Assembly (NCBI GenBank): GCA_937893785.1
Contig: CALCSP010000796.1
Span: forward strand, 1 to 9,422
Source: an uncultured Verrucomicrobiales bacterium
GTDB lineage: Bacteria; Verrucomicrobiota; Verrucomicrobiia; Verrucomicrobiales; DEV007
DNA: 9,422 bases
Direction: 5' to 3'
The translations under genes and the position numbers were made by a program. Under the pieces are notes generated by a model. The model saw nothing but the letters and a program-made list of their open reading frames with translations, made no database searches and was not told the DNA's origin. Numbering within the stretch: position 1 is the first letter of the stretch; each line of letters starts with the position of its first letter. Positions 1-8,500 of the stretch are shown here, piece after piece.

Positions 1-39
1 GACGGCACTGGCTTGAAGGAACTTGCGACGATTAAGTGA
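1..39 (+). CDS. possible 3' end of an upstream gene (partial)
   Basis: Frame 1 is open from the left edge and reads DGTGLKELATIK before a TGA at 37-39. The other two forward frames also stop early (TGA at 14-16, TAA at 33-35), so openness alone proves nothing. The tail reads like ordinary protein, and a gene ending here would fit a non-coding stretch of about 200 bases before the next start. Twelve residues are too few to assign a family. Confidence 0.25.
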   Translation, partial: DGTGLKELATIK

Positions 40-80
40 TTTTGAAGGCATTAAAATGACGAGTGAAAAAGCTAGGTAAA

Positions 81-109
81 ATGATTGAATGTAGCAAAAA
101 TTCAATCAT
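81..109. repeat. perfect 10-bp inverted repeat (stem-loop)
   Basis: ATGATTGAAT at 81-90 is exactly complementary to ATTCAATCAT at 100-109, with a 9-base loop. The stem is A/T-rich, and the sequence after it (CAATCACACAA) is not a T-run, so it is a poor intrinsic terminator in the forward direction. It lies about 40 bases after a possible upstream stop codon and 135 bases before the CotH-type gene. It could be a weak terminator, an operator for a dimeric regulator, or a leader structure. Nothing in the sequence decides between these. Confidence 0.5.
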
Positions 110-210
110 CAATCACACAATCTATAGGATTTTCGGCTTCACCTGAATCCACTAGAGCACGATGGATAGCAAGCAAGCTGGAAAAATCGCTGGATCGGAT
201 CTAAAATAAG

Positions 211-243
211 TCACCCTCTCGACCTCAATCCCCCTCTTTTCCG
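211..243 (+). promoter_or_regulatory. pyrimidine-rich leader without Shine-Dalgarno before the CotH-type gene
   Basis: The 33 bases directly before the ATG at 244 contain 27 pyrimidines and no GGAG, AGGA or GAGG motif at the usual distance. The frame is closed upstream by TAA at 202-204, and no ATG, GTG or TTG occurs between that stop and 244. The start is therefore fixed despite the missing ribosome-binding site. Initiation probably does not depend on 16S rRNA pairing. No convincing -35/-10 pair was found between 40 and 210. Confidence 0.45.
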
Positions 244-3200
244 ATGCGCATCAATTGGCAACAAATCCTCAGACTTAGTTGCGCATTTGTCTTTTTCTTT
301 CATTACGATGCCACTGCCAACCTGCGCATCTCAGAGTTCATGGCATCCAATGACAGCGTATTTACCGATGAAGACGGTGATTCACCAGATTGGATTGAAA
401 TCCAGAACACTGCCACCCTTGCCCTCTCAACAAGCGGCTGGTTTCTCACCGATAACCGGGAAAACCTCAATCGATGGCAATTGCCTAATATCGAAATCCC
501 GGCAGGTGGCTACCTTGTCGTTTTTGCCTCGGGGAAAGACCGGGCTGGAAGCCCTCCTCATACCGACTTCCAGCTTGAAGCAGATGGGGAATACTTGGCA
601 CTGGTCGCTCCTGATGGATCCACAGTTGCTACTGAGATCAACTTTCCCCGTCAACGTACTGACATCTCATTTGGCATTAGCAGGGAAACAACCGAGTTGC
701 GTTTCATCTCTCCGAGCTCCCCTTCCCACTTCCTGGTGCCTACCAACGAAGAACTTGGACAACAATGGATAACAAACAACTTCAACGACACTAGTTGGCT
801 AAACATTGCCGCTGGCATCGGCTACCAGATTGACACCGGAGGTGCTGGAGCCGGAAAACCAAGGGTCTACTGGAACTTCAACGGCGACACGCAGGATAGT
901 TCCGGCAACAATATCAATGCCAATCTGACAGGCCCGGGTTTTTCTTCTGAAACGCCCCCCGGTGGAGGGTTTGCCTCGGTAGCCTTTGATGGTGGCGGGG
1001 ACTACATCAGCGCACCGATAGATGTTTCTGAAAGCTCCTATACTTGCTCATTCTGGTTTCGTACAACCAACTCAAATGCCGGACTTTTCTGCGTAGTGGA
1101 TAGCGACCTTGGTGCAGGTGGTCACGACCGCCACCTCTACTTGGACGGTGGTAACATTACGGCCCGCTTATGGAATAATGAAACTATTAGGTCTTCTGGT
1201 CTGTCCCTTGCAGATGGAGAATGGCATCATCTCGCCCATGTCTATGGGGGCTCGACAGGAGGACAGCGAGTCTACATCGATGGCACTTTTATCATGGGAG
1301 GCGGAAAGGCACAGTCCGACTTCAACTGGCAAAGGCACGTGAACATTGGTTTCTCCAATGATGCCCGCCAGCAGTATCTGCAAGGTAACATTGATGAGCT
1401 GGCAATCTGGAGTGAGGATCTTGATGAAAATCAGGTAAGGGCACTGGCGAATGGCGTCTCACCGATGGCTCTAGATGGCTTTGATTCACTTATTATCAGT
1501 GATGTGGAAAACCGGATGCGCAATATTAATGCCACGGCATACCTGCGCACCTCCTTTGATGCCCCTCAACGGGACACCCTAGACAGGCTTGAGTTTCGTG
1601 TCCGCTACGATGACGGATTTATTGCGTATCTCAACGGCATGGAAATTGCCCGCCGCCAGGCTCCCCAAAACGCGCAATGGAATAGCCAAGCAACAATCAA
1701 CCGCCCAAATACCGACGTCTTAACACGCGATCTCATCGACATCAGCGCCCATCTGCCTTTGCTCAAGGAAAAGGATAACATCCTAGCTTTCCAAGTCCTG
1801 AACAATGATGCAGGCAGCAGCAACTTTCTTTTCCTACCGGAATTGGTCGGTATACGTATTGATGAGGAATCGCAACGCTACTTCATCACTCCGACCCCGG
1901 GACAGGCCAACGGTGACGGCGTAATTGACTTCGTTGCCGACACCAAGTTTTCTCATGACCGCGGATTTTATGACAACCCATTTGATGTCAACATTACGAG
2001 TGCTACCCCGGGAGCATTTATTGTCTACACCCTCGATGGATCCAAGCCGTCACTAACTAACGGTAACAGAGTGGTTGCAGCTGATGACAATTCCACGCCC
2101 TCTGCCAATGTCAGGATCAGCAGCACATCCAATCTGCGTGCTGCTGCATTTCGTAATGAATGGCAACCCACAAACATTGACACCCACAGCTTTATCTTCA
2201 TTGATCAGGTCGCCCAACAACCGGTAAACCCCATCGGGTTTCCCACCGGCTGGTCGGGCGCCGGGTCCGATTACGGAGTCGATCCGGAAGTGGTTAATTC
2301 CACGCTTCCCGGATACAGCTTCCGCGATGCCATCCTTTCCATACCAAGCATGAGCATCACCAGCGCTCCTGGGGATATCTTTGGGACCGAACGTGGTATT
2401 TATTATCACTCGACCGGACGTGGTCGCCCTTGGGAACGGGAGGTTTCACTGGAAATGTTCCACCCGGATGGCAGCACCGCTTTCCAGGTGGATTGCGGGG
2501 CACGCATGCACGGCAATTCCAGTCGCAGCCATGGATTTACCCTTAAACACCCCTTCCGCATTCTCTTTCGCAAGGAATACGGTGCCGGCAAACTCCGCCA
2601 CAAACTTTTTGCCGACAGCGACGTGGAGCGTTTTGACCAAATCCTGCTGCGCGGTGCCTCCACGGACTCTTGGCCGGTTGTTGACGGCGGATCACGCTGG
2701 CTCAACGAGCGCGGCACCTACATTCGCGACCAGTGGGTGCGCAACGCCATGCTGGCACTGGGACAACCATCAAGTCACGGCACCTATGTGCACCTCTTTG
2801 TCAACGGCCTCTACTGGGGACTCTACAATCCCTCGGAACGCCCAACCTCCTCCTTCACGTCAGCATACCTTGGCGGAGACAAGGATGAATGGGACATCTT
2901 CAAGGACTTTGCCGAGTTGCGTGAAGGCAACAGGAGCGCCTGGGATCAAATGTTTGCCCAGGCCAATGCCGGGTTAAGTAGCACTGCCGCCTACCAGAAA
3001 ATCCAGGGCAACAACCCCGACGGTACGCGCAACCCGGACTACCCGGTCCTGGTCGATGTGGACAACCTCATTGACTACATGCTCGTGCACATCTACATCG
3101 GCGGCGAGGACTGGCATCAGCATAACTGGTGGGCCGGCAGGCGCAGGGGAGCTGAGAGCACAGGCTTCAAGTGGTTTGCCTGGGACCAGGAAATCTCCAA

Positions 3201-5316
3201 CGAGTCACTCACTCGTACTGTCTCTCTGGCCGGGGCACGCTTCGAGGATCCTTATTACGCGCGACCCGGACCAGCCCATATTTACGGCAAACTGCTCGAT
3301 AACCAGGAGTTTCGCTGGCGCTTCCAGGACCGAGTGCATGAGGTGCTCTTCAACGACGGACCACTCACCCCCACCAACGCCTCAAAAATGTGGCTTGCCC
3401 TGCAAGATGAAATTGACCAGGCCATTGTCGGCGAGAGTGCCCGCTGGGGTGATACCCGAGACGCAATTCCCCACAAGCGTGAGACTTCATGGTTGCGGGA
3501 AATGAACTGGATGCAGAATATCTTCTGGGAAGCCAACCATGCCCGGGTCCTGCGCGACCGGTTCCAGCGCGTTGGCATTTACCCGGATATCTCTGCACCG
3601 ACCTTCAGTCGGAATGGAGGCGAGGTTCCCGTCGGCTCACAGTTGTTCTTCGATGCCGGTGACATGAGGGTTTACTATACACAGGATGGCTCGGACCCTC
3701 GTGGACCTGGCGGCGCACCATCGCCGACAGCACAAATCTACAGCGGTGGGGCACAGGATGTCACCCTCCTGCCCAAGGAGGCAAGCTGGCGCTACCTTGA
3801 TGACGGGTCTGATCAGGGAAGTGCCTGGAGAACACCGGGCTTTAATGACCTTTCCTGGAAAAGTGGCCAGGGTCAATTCGGCTATAACGAGGGAGACGAG
3901 GGCACAGTTGTCAGTTACGGAAATATCGGCTTTGACAAGCACATCACAACTTACCTTCGCACTTCCTTTCAACTCGCCAGTGCCGGCGCGGTTTCAAGGC
4001 TAACGCTTGGAGTTCTGCGTGATGATGGGGTCGCCCTTTATCTTAATGGAACTGAAATTGTCCGCAGCAATCTACCCCCGGGGATTCTAACCCATGAGAC
4101 AGCTGCCATTTCAAATGTCAATGGTGCTGACGAAAATAAATATTTTTTATATGAAATCGACACCTCACTTCTGGTCGATGGCACGAATATTCTTGCCGCG
4201 GAAATCCATCAGGTAAACGGCCAGAGTAGTGACTTAAGTTTTGATGCGACACTGGAAGCCACACTGCAAACGTCAACTCAACCGGTAAGGATCGAAGCGT
4301 CAGGAACCATCAATGCGCGTACCTACAATGGAGGCGAATGGTCCGGAATGAATTCTGCTCATTTTATTGTCGGAGCCCAACTCGCCTCACACAACAACGT
4401 GGTCATCAGTGAAATTCATTACCGCCCCGACCCACCGAGCGCGGACGATATTGCCGCCGGATTCGATTCGGCTAAGGATTTTGAGTTTATTGAACTTGGC
4501 AACATTGGTTCCACTCCAGTCGATCTAGCGGGTTGCCGCTTTGAGAATGGGATCGACTTTAATTTTTCACTACAGGCTGATTTTACCGAGATGCCCAATA
4601 GCGGATATGTCCTTTTGGTGGCAAACCGTAACGCATTTGAACATCGCTATGGAGTAGGGCTCCCAGTCATCGGAGAATTCGAGAATGATACTTCACTGGC
4701 CAACAGCGGTGAGCGGTTAAATCTGGTTGCCGCAGATGGAAATTCCATTCGTGACTTCGCCTACGATGATAAGGATCCTTGGCCGGAGTCAGCAGATGGT
4801 GGAGGCTTCTCCTTAAATCTGGTCAATTCCGGGGACAATCCCGATCATTCGCTCCCAGAAAACTGGGTTGCCGGGCTCGACCCCGGAGGCAGTCCGGGGT
4901 ATCCCAACGGCACTATCAGTTTCAGTCGTTGGCAACAAGAATGGTTTGACTCTTCAGATGAAAACATTTTCCCCAATGTCGCAGCAACAGCGGATCCGGA
5001 TAATGATGGTATTGCGAATGCAGTGGAGTTTTTGCTCGGCAGTTCACCGCTTCTCTTTAACGCAACGGGCCTGGAGGCTGGAATTGTAGTCGAGGAGGGA
5101 GCAAACTATCTCACTATTTCCTTCACTCGCAGGGCGGAGGTGCCACAAAACACATGGCAAATCGAAAAATATTCCATTTCAGGAAGCTGGATCGAGCCAC
5201 AAGTCGCTCTCATTAAATCCACTAGAAAAGGAGCTTGGAAGAAAGAAACCTACCGCTTGTTGGAGCCAGTAAATATAAAGAAACAGCAATTAATCCGACT
5301 ACGCGTGAGTTTGTAA
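244..5316 (+). CDS. secreted multidomain CotH-kinase protein (lamin-tail, LamG, chitobiase-C-like modules)
   Basis: A complete 1690-residue exported protein. Residues 1-25 look like a signal peptide (Arg at 2 and 10, hydrophobic LSCAFVFFF, likely cleavage after ATA). In order: lamin-tail domain (26-145); galactose-binding-like module (160-540) interrupted by a LamG domain (200-410); chitobiase-C-terminal-like fold (566-653); CotH-kinase domain (697-1110); a second chitobiase-C-like domain (1118-1174 and 1346-1377) with another galactose-binding-like module (1175-1345) inside it; second lamin-tail domain (1384-1545); one calcium-type loop DPDNDGIAN (1584-1592); and a short beta-rich C-terminus ending in IRLRVSL. 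The kinase part shows HGNSSR (756-761), LLRGASTDSW (801-810), LFVNGLYWGLY (851-861), an Asn-containing HQHN (958-961) and WDQE (980-983). CotH proteins of spore formers phosphorylate coat proteins; the role and substrate of such large bacterial versions are not established. A surface or extracellular adhesion/modification role is inferred. No sorting signal was recognised. Confidence 0.9.
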   Translation: MRINWQQILRLSCAFVFFFHYDATANLRISEFMASNDSVFTDEDGDSPDWIEIQNTATLALSTSGWFLTDNRENLNRWQLPNIEIPAGGYLVVFASGKDRAGSPPHTDFQLEADGEYLALVAPDGSTVATEINFPRQRTDISFGISRETTELRFISPSSPSHFLVPTNEELGQQWITNNFNDTSWLNIAAGIGYQIDTGGAGAGKPRVYWNFNGDTQDSSGNNINANLTGPGFSSETPPGGGFASVAFDGGGDYISAPIDVSESSYTCSFWFRTTNSNAGLFCVVDSDLGAGGHDRHLYLDGGNITARLWNNETIRSSGLSLADGEWHHLAHVYGGSTGGQRVYIDGTFIMGGGKAQSDFNWQRHVNIGFSNDARQQYLQGNIDELAIWSEDLDENQVRALANGVSPMALDGFDSLIISDVENRMRNINATAYLRTSFDAPQRDTLDRLEFRVRYDDGFIAYLNGMEIARRQAPQNAQWNSQATINRPNTDVLTRDLIDISAHLPLLKEKDNILAFQVLNNDAGSSNFLFLPELVGIRIDEESQRYFITPTPGQANGDGVIDFVADTKFSHDRGFYDNPFDVNITSATPGAFIVYTLDGSKPSLTNGNRVVAADDNSTPSANVRISSTSNLRAAAFRNEWQPTNIDTHSFIFIDQVAQQPVNPIGFPTGWSGAGSDYGVDPEVVNSTLPGYSFRDAILSIPSMSITSAPGDIFGTERGIYYHSTGRGRPWEREVSLEMFHPDGSTAFQVDCGARMHGNSSRSHGFTLKHPFRILFRKEYGAGKLRHKLFADSDVERFDQILLRGASTDSWPVVDGGSRWLNERGTYIRDQWVRNAMLALGQPSSHGTYVHLFVNGLYWGLYNPSERPTSSFTSAYLGGDKDEWDIFKDFAELREGNRSAWDQMFAQANAGLSSTAAYQKIQGNNPDGTRNPDYPVLVDVDNLIDYMLVHIYIGGEDWHQHNWWAGRRRGAESTGFKWFAWDQEISNESLTRTVSLAGARFEDPYYARPGPAHIYGKLLDNQEFRWRFQDRVHEVLFNDGPLTPTNASKMWLALQDEIDQAIVGESARWGDTRDAIPHKRETSWLREMNWMQNIFWEANHARVLRDRFQRVGIYPDISAPTFSRNGGEVPVGSQLFFDAGDMRVYYTQDGSDPRGPGGAPSPTAQIYSGGAQDVTLLPKEASWRYLDDGSDQGSAWRTPGFNDLSWKSGQGQFGYNEGDEGTVVSYGNIGFDKHITTYLRTSFQLASAGAVSRLTLGVLRDDGVALYLNGTEIVRSNLPPGILTHETAAISNVNGADENKYFLYEIDTSLLVDGTNILAAEIHQVNGQSSDLSFDATLEATLQTSTQPVRIEASGTINARTYNGGEWSGMNSAHFIVGAQLASHNNVVISEIHYRPDPPSADDIAAGFDSAKDFEFIELGNIGSTPVDLAGCRFENGIDFNFSLQADFTEMPNSGYVLLVANRNAFEHRYGVGLPVIGEFENDTSLANSGERLNLVAADGNSIRDFAYDDKDPWPESADGGGFSLNLVNSGDNPDHSLPENWVAGLDPGGSPGYPNGTISFSRWQQEWFDSSDENIFPNVAATADPDNDGIANAVEFLLGSSPLLFNATGLEAGIVVEEGANYLTISFTRRAEVPQNTWQIEKYSISGSWIEPQVALIKSTRKGAWKKETYRLLEPVNIKKQQLIRLRVSL
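721..1863 (+). other. galactose-binding-like module, copy 1, split by a LamG domain (841-1473)
   Basis: This is a domain inside the CotH-type protein. The first part carries FNDTSW (residues 180-185) and GIGY (191-194). The second part carries TAYLRTSF (431-438) and RYDDGFIAYLNGMEIARR (454-471). Both parts match the uninterrupted copy at residues 1175-1345, which has FNDLSW, FGY, TTYLRTSF and RDDGVALYLNGTEIVR in the same order. The intervening residues 200-410 begin with VYWNFNGDTQDSSG, contain GEWHHLAHVY (325-334) and end with GNIDELAIWSEDLDENQV (381-398), all hallmarks of a LamG-like fold. The match between copies is by eye. Confidence 0.7.
2332..3573 (+). other. CotH-kinase domain
   Basis: Residues 697-1110 of the first protein. 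Family-like landmarks, in order: HGNSSR (756-761), PFRILFRKEYG with preceding Lys768, the LLRGASTDSW block (801-810), RDQWVRNAMLALG (828-840), LFVNGLYWGLYNPSER (851-866), VDNLIDYMLVHIYIGGEDWHQHN (positions 939-961, with Asp956 and Asn961), and FKWFAWDQE (975-983, with Asp981 and Glu983). In the atypical CotH kinases the Asn and the later acidic pair are the likely metal-binding residues; the assignment here is by position only. The domain appears complete and not degenerate. Confidence 0.8.
3595..4374 (+). other. chitobiase-C-terminal-like domain carrying a nested galactose-binding-like module
   Basis: Residues 1118-1174 (with VYYTQDGSDPRG at 1143-1154 and SPTAQIYSGG at 1160-1169) look like the first strands of a chitobiase/beta-hexosaminidase C-terminal-type fold. 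Its last strands, PVRIEASGTINARTYNGGEW (1347-1366) then SAHFIV, resume only after about 170 residues of galactose-binding-like module (1175-1345). The intact version at residues 566-653 runs straight through from YTLDGSKPS to VRISSTSNLRAAAFRNEW and HSFIF, which supports reading this copy as interrupted. Confidence 0.6.
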
Positions 5317-5385
5317 GGAGCTTACCACTAGATATTTACGGAATTTCATCCGATGTGTTGTTCTAGGCTGGACAGAAATGCAAAC

Positions 5386-5404
5386 ATCCAACAAAATGTT
5401 GGAT
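5386..5404. repeat. 8-bp stem, 3-base loop hairpin after the CotH-type gene
   Basis: ATCCAACA (5386-5393) pairs perfectly with TGTTGGAT (5397-5404) across AAA. It lies 70 bases after the stop codon and is followed by ATTAAGCACTT, which is not a U-tract. It could act as an mRNA-end stabiliser or a weak terminator for the gene ending at 5316. Confidence 0.45.
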
Positions 5405-5444
5405 ATTAAGCACTTAAACGTCTCATAGAACGGTAACTTATTTG

Positions 5445-5480
5445 TAATGCCTCCCCATCAGCGATCATTCGCGGGCATTA
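5445..5480. repeat. compound stem-loop between the two large genes
   Basis: TAATGCC (5445-5451) is complementary to GGCATTA (5474-5480), with T5452-G5473 able to extend it as a wobble pair. Inside, GCGA (5461-5464) pairs with TCGC (5469-5472) across TCAT, leaving CCCCATCA bulged on one side. The T-containing but mixed TTAAGTTTAT follows. It is either a terminator-like element 128 bases after the first gene or a structured 5' leader of the next gene, whose ATG is 66 bases downstream. Confidence 0.4.
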
Positions 5481-5546
5481 TTAAGTTTATCAATCAGCTA
5501 GAGAGATATTCTCAAGCACTTTTTTGAGCATCAAGCAAATCTGCAA

Positions 5547-8500
5547 ATGAAATATAAACTCCCTATTATTACCACTCTCTTATTGATCACGCATTCAGCG
5601 TTTGGTCAGTTACCCTCAAAAAACCAGGTTCTCTGGCTGGATGCCTCAGATGCCGCAACTCTCACGGTTGAAGATGACGGCACCATTTCGAAATGGGCAG
5701 ACAAAAGCGGTACCAATTCCAATGCCATTCAGCCGATTGCTGAACGACGTCCGGTTCTCAGTGAAGCAGTGATCGGTGGCCAAAACGCCATCCGTCAGGA
5801 TGTCACCACTGGGATGAAAATTGAGAACCTCAACTTAGCACGCCCCTACTCCATCTTCATTGTTGACCAGTATGCTGCTGATGCCGTCAATAAAGGTCGT
5901 ACTCTGCAGTCAGCCTTCGGCACGAACGGAAACTGGCTGATTGGAAAATGGGGAGGCAACCACGCGCACCACCCAGGAGCTTGGGCGGGGGTAGCTAATG
6001 GCATCACAGCCCCGAACGGAGAAGCAAAGATTACTGAGGGAACCGGTGGCTGGCAGTCCAGTGAATGGGCGCTCAATGGATTTGGCTACGGTGGAAACGG
6101 CAGCCCAGTTGCTGCAGGAATCTTGGCCTTCGGATCAGACGGTCAGTATTCGAATGAATCCAGCCAGGCTGAGATCGGTGAGATTATCGCTTATAATCGC
6201 CTGCTGGACAGTGCTGAGCGCGAACAGGTCACTGCCTATCTGGGAGAAAAATACTCCCTGCCCGTGGTCGCTCCTCAGGACGCCACACGCATCTCGGTAT
6301 TCACTGGAGCGGATCCCGGCGAAGGACTCGACTTTGAAGGTAATTTCATTGCCGCAGTCGAAGCCGTCGGTGAAGGCGGCTTTACGATTGGCGATGCCAC
6401 TTTCACCAGCGATGCCGGAATTATCACTGCTCAAAACACTGCTGCCAACTGGGGTCCAGGCGTTGGATCCATTGCCGTTGACAGTGACGATGACACCAAT
6501 CTCATCCAGGTAATGAATGACATCCGCTGGTCATACGGCAACGTGGGAGTAAATGCCCGCATCCCCGGTCTTACCCCCGGCAAGCAATACAAGGTGCAAC
6601 TCCTCTTTGCCGACAGTGGAACAAATCGTCACTTTGGAGTTTGGATCGAGGGTTCCCGTGTTGCTATTGATTTCAATGCTGCCGGTTATACTGGCACCGG
6701 GGGTGACCTCGGCGTTGCCCTAGTTCACCGTTACGTGGCAGAGGATGAAACCTTGGATATCATGCTGCGCTCCGACGGACTCGGCAATGGGGATATCAAC
6801 CCGATCATTCAGGGGATTACCGTCGAAGAGGAAAAGGACCTTTTAGTTACCAGAGTGGTTAATATCGATGGCGCTGGATCACTGGATTTCTCCGGTAAAA
6901 TCATTCACGCCGTCAACGTAGGCGGTGGTGGTGGTGAAGTCATCGGTGACGCGACATTCACCGGCGATACCGGTGTGGACAACGTTGAAATCATGGCTCA
7001 AAACGTGGCAAACCCCTGGGGTACTGCCCCCGACGTGGGTGCGACAGCCGAGGATGATGCCCTCGACGGCATCCTTCACAGCATCCGCTGGCAGGCCACC
7101 AATTCCAACACCCCGGGCCATGACGGAGTGCATGTGCGCCTTGGCGGACTCACCGAGGGGCTGGCCTACAAGCTGCAACTGCTCATTAGCGAGAACTGCT
7201 GCCCAGACCGCGGTTTTGACGTAACCGTCAACGGAGTGCAGATCGTTGATGATTTCAATACCATCAACACGGGCACCAACCAAGCAATCATACATTATTT
7301 CACTGCAACCGGTAGCGACATGACAGCACACCTCAGTGCCATCGGGACCGCAGTCCGTGACAGGAACGCTATCCTCAATGGTCTGACCCTTGAGGAAATC
7401 GGCACACTTGATAATGACCAGGACGGCCTGCATGATGGCTGGGAAGAACAATACTTCAATGATCTGGCACAAGGAGCGAACGATGACCCGGACCAGGATA
7501 ACCTGACCAATCTGCAGGAAATCGCCATCGGGACAAATCCCACTAACGCGGATACCGACGGAGATGACCTTGAGGATGGAGTAGAGACAAACACCGGAAG
7601 TTATGTCAGCGCCTCCGACACGGGCACAAGCCCCACGAATGCCGACACCGATGGGGACAAACTCAATGACGGGGCAGAGCTGGACCTCAGCACCAATCCC
7701 TTCAACCGCGACAGCGATGCTGACGGATGGAGTGACTCTCAGGAGGTGGCCCTTGGCTCAGATCCAAATGATGAGAGCACCCCCTCCGGTCTGCAATTGC
7801 TCGGCTATTGGGATTTTGATGACATTAGCAATCCCGCTGTAGCCGCAGACCAAAGTGCTTTCAATCAAGGAGGTGCCATTACAGGAGGAGCTCTCTTCTC
7901 TGCATCCGGTGAGGGTCACTCCGCTCGTGCCGGTGACCACGCCATTAATCTGGGCAGCCATAATGGCGGGCAAACTGTCCGAATAAACAGTGACCTCTTC
8001 AATGTCGCCGGGGCTAAGGATACCATCACCTTTTCCTTCTGGCAAAAAGACCTGAATACCGCAACCAACACTTCGAGCTTTATTCTCTTTTCTCCGACTG
8101 TGAATCGGGCCATGCATGGACACGTGCCATGGAGTGATGGCAACATCTACTTTGACGGCCCCAACTGCTGTGGTAACGGCACGAGAATTTCTGGACCCGG
8201 TGGCTTAGCCTCAGGCGAATGGACCCACTTCGTTTTTGAGAAAGACGGAGCAACCAAACGCGTCTGGGTCAATGGAGTCAAAGTCCTCGAGGGAGGCGGA
8301 CAACTTGCCCTGCCAACTGACAGCACAGAGCTTTGGATCGGCAGTGAGCGCGGAACCAACAGTTTAAATGGCTTTATTGACGAGTTTGCCGTTTTTGATG
8401 GGCCATTAACTGAGCAGCAGGTAACCCTGCTCAGCCAAGGTATCGCCCCCAAGTATTTGGTTGGTGGTGATAGTGATGGTGACGGGCTCAACGATAACTG

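Noticed and set aside
81..146. 21-codon open frame starting at the ATG of the inverted repeat
   Set aside because: No ribosome-binding site, no recognisable peptide features, and it is built largely from the inverted repeat itself.
271..291. Possible lipoprotein signal at Cys13 of the CotH-type protein
   Set aside because: The residues before the cysteine are Arg-Leu-Ser, which do not fit a lipobox, and the hydrophobic stretch continues past it to a normal cleavage site.
2381..2977. 198-codon plus-strand frame overlapping the CotH-kinase region
   Set aside because: It is out of frame with the intact kinase domain, rich in Cys, Pro, Ser and Thr in the way of shifted-frame translations, and has no start signal.
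5197..5316. C-terminal sorting signal (PEP-CTERM or LPXTG type) in the first protein
   Set aside because: The tail ends in a beta-like IRLRVSL with no hydrophobic helix or sorting motif.
5313..5325. GTAAG-gag-CTTAC inverted repeat over the stop codon of the first gene
   Set aside because: Only 5 bp and no T-run; expected by chance in a window of this size.
5353..5409. 18-codon open frame between the large genes
   Set aside because: Too short, no ribosome-binding site, and it overlaps the hairpin.
5998..6513. 171-codon plus-strand frame inside the second large gene
   Set aside because: It is a shifted frame over continuous LamG and repeat-module coding sequence, with no recognisable motif.
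6879..7472. 197-codon open frame on the minus strand
   Set aside because: It lies wholly inside the second large gene, opposite a clearly domain-bearing frame. Its translation shows no recognisable domain, and long antisense frames are expected over Asp/Gly/Thr-rich coding sequence.
7758..8123. Minus-strand frames opposite the calcium arrays and LamG domain (also 8147-8491 and 8528-8872)
   Set aside because: They are Ser/Pro/Val-rich mirror translations of Asp/Gly repeats, without start signals or motifs.
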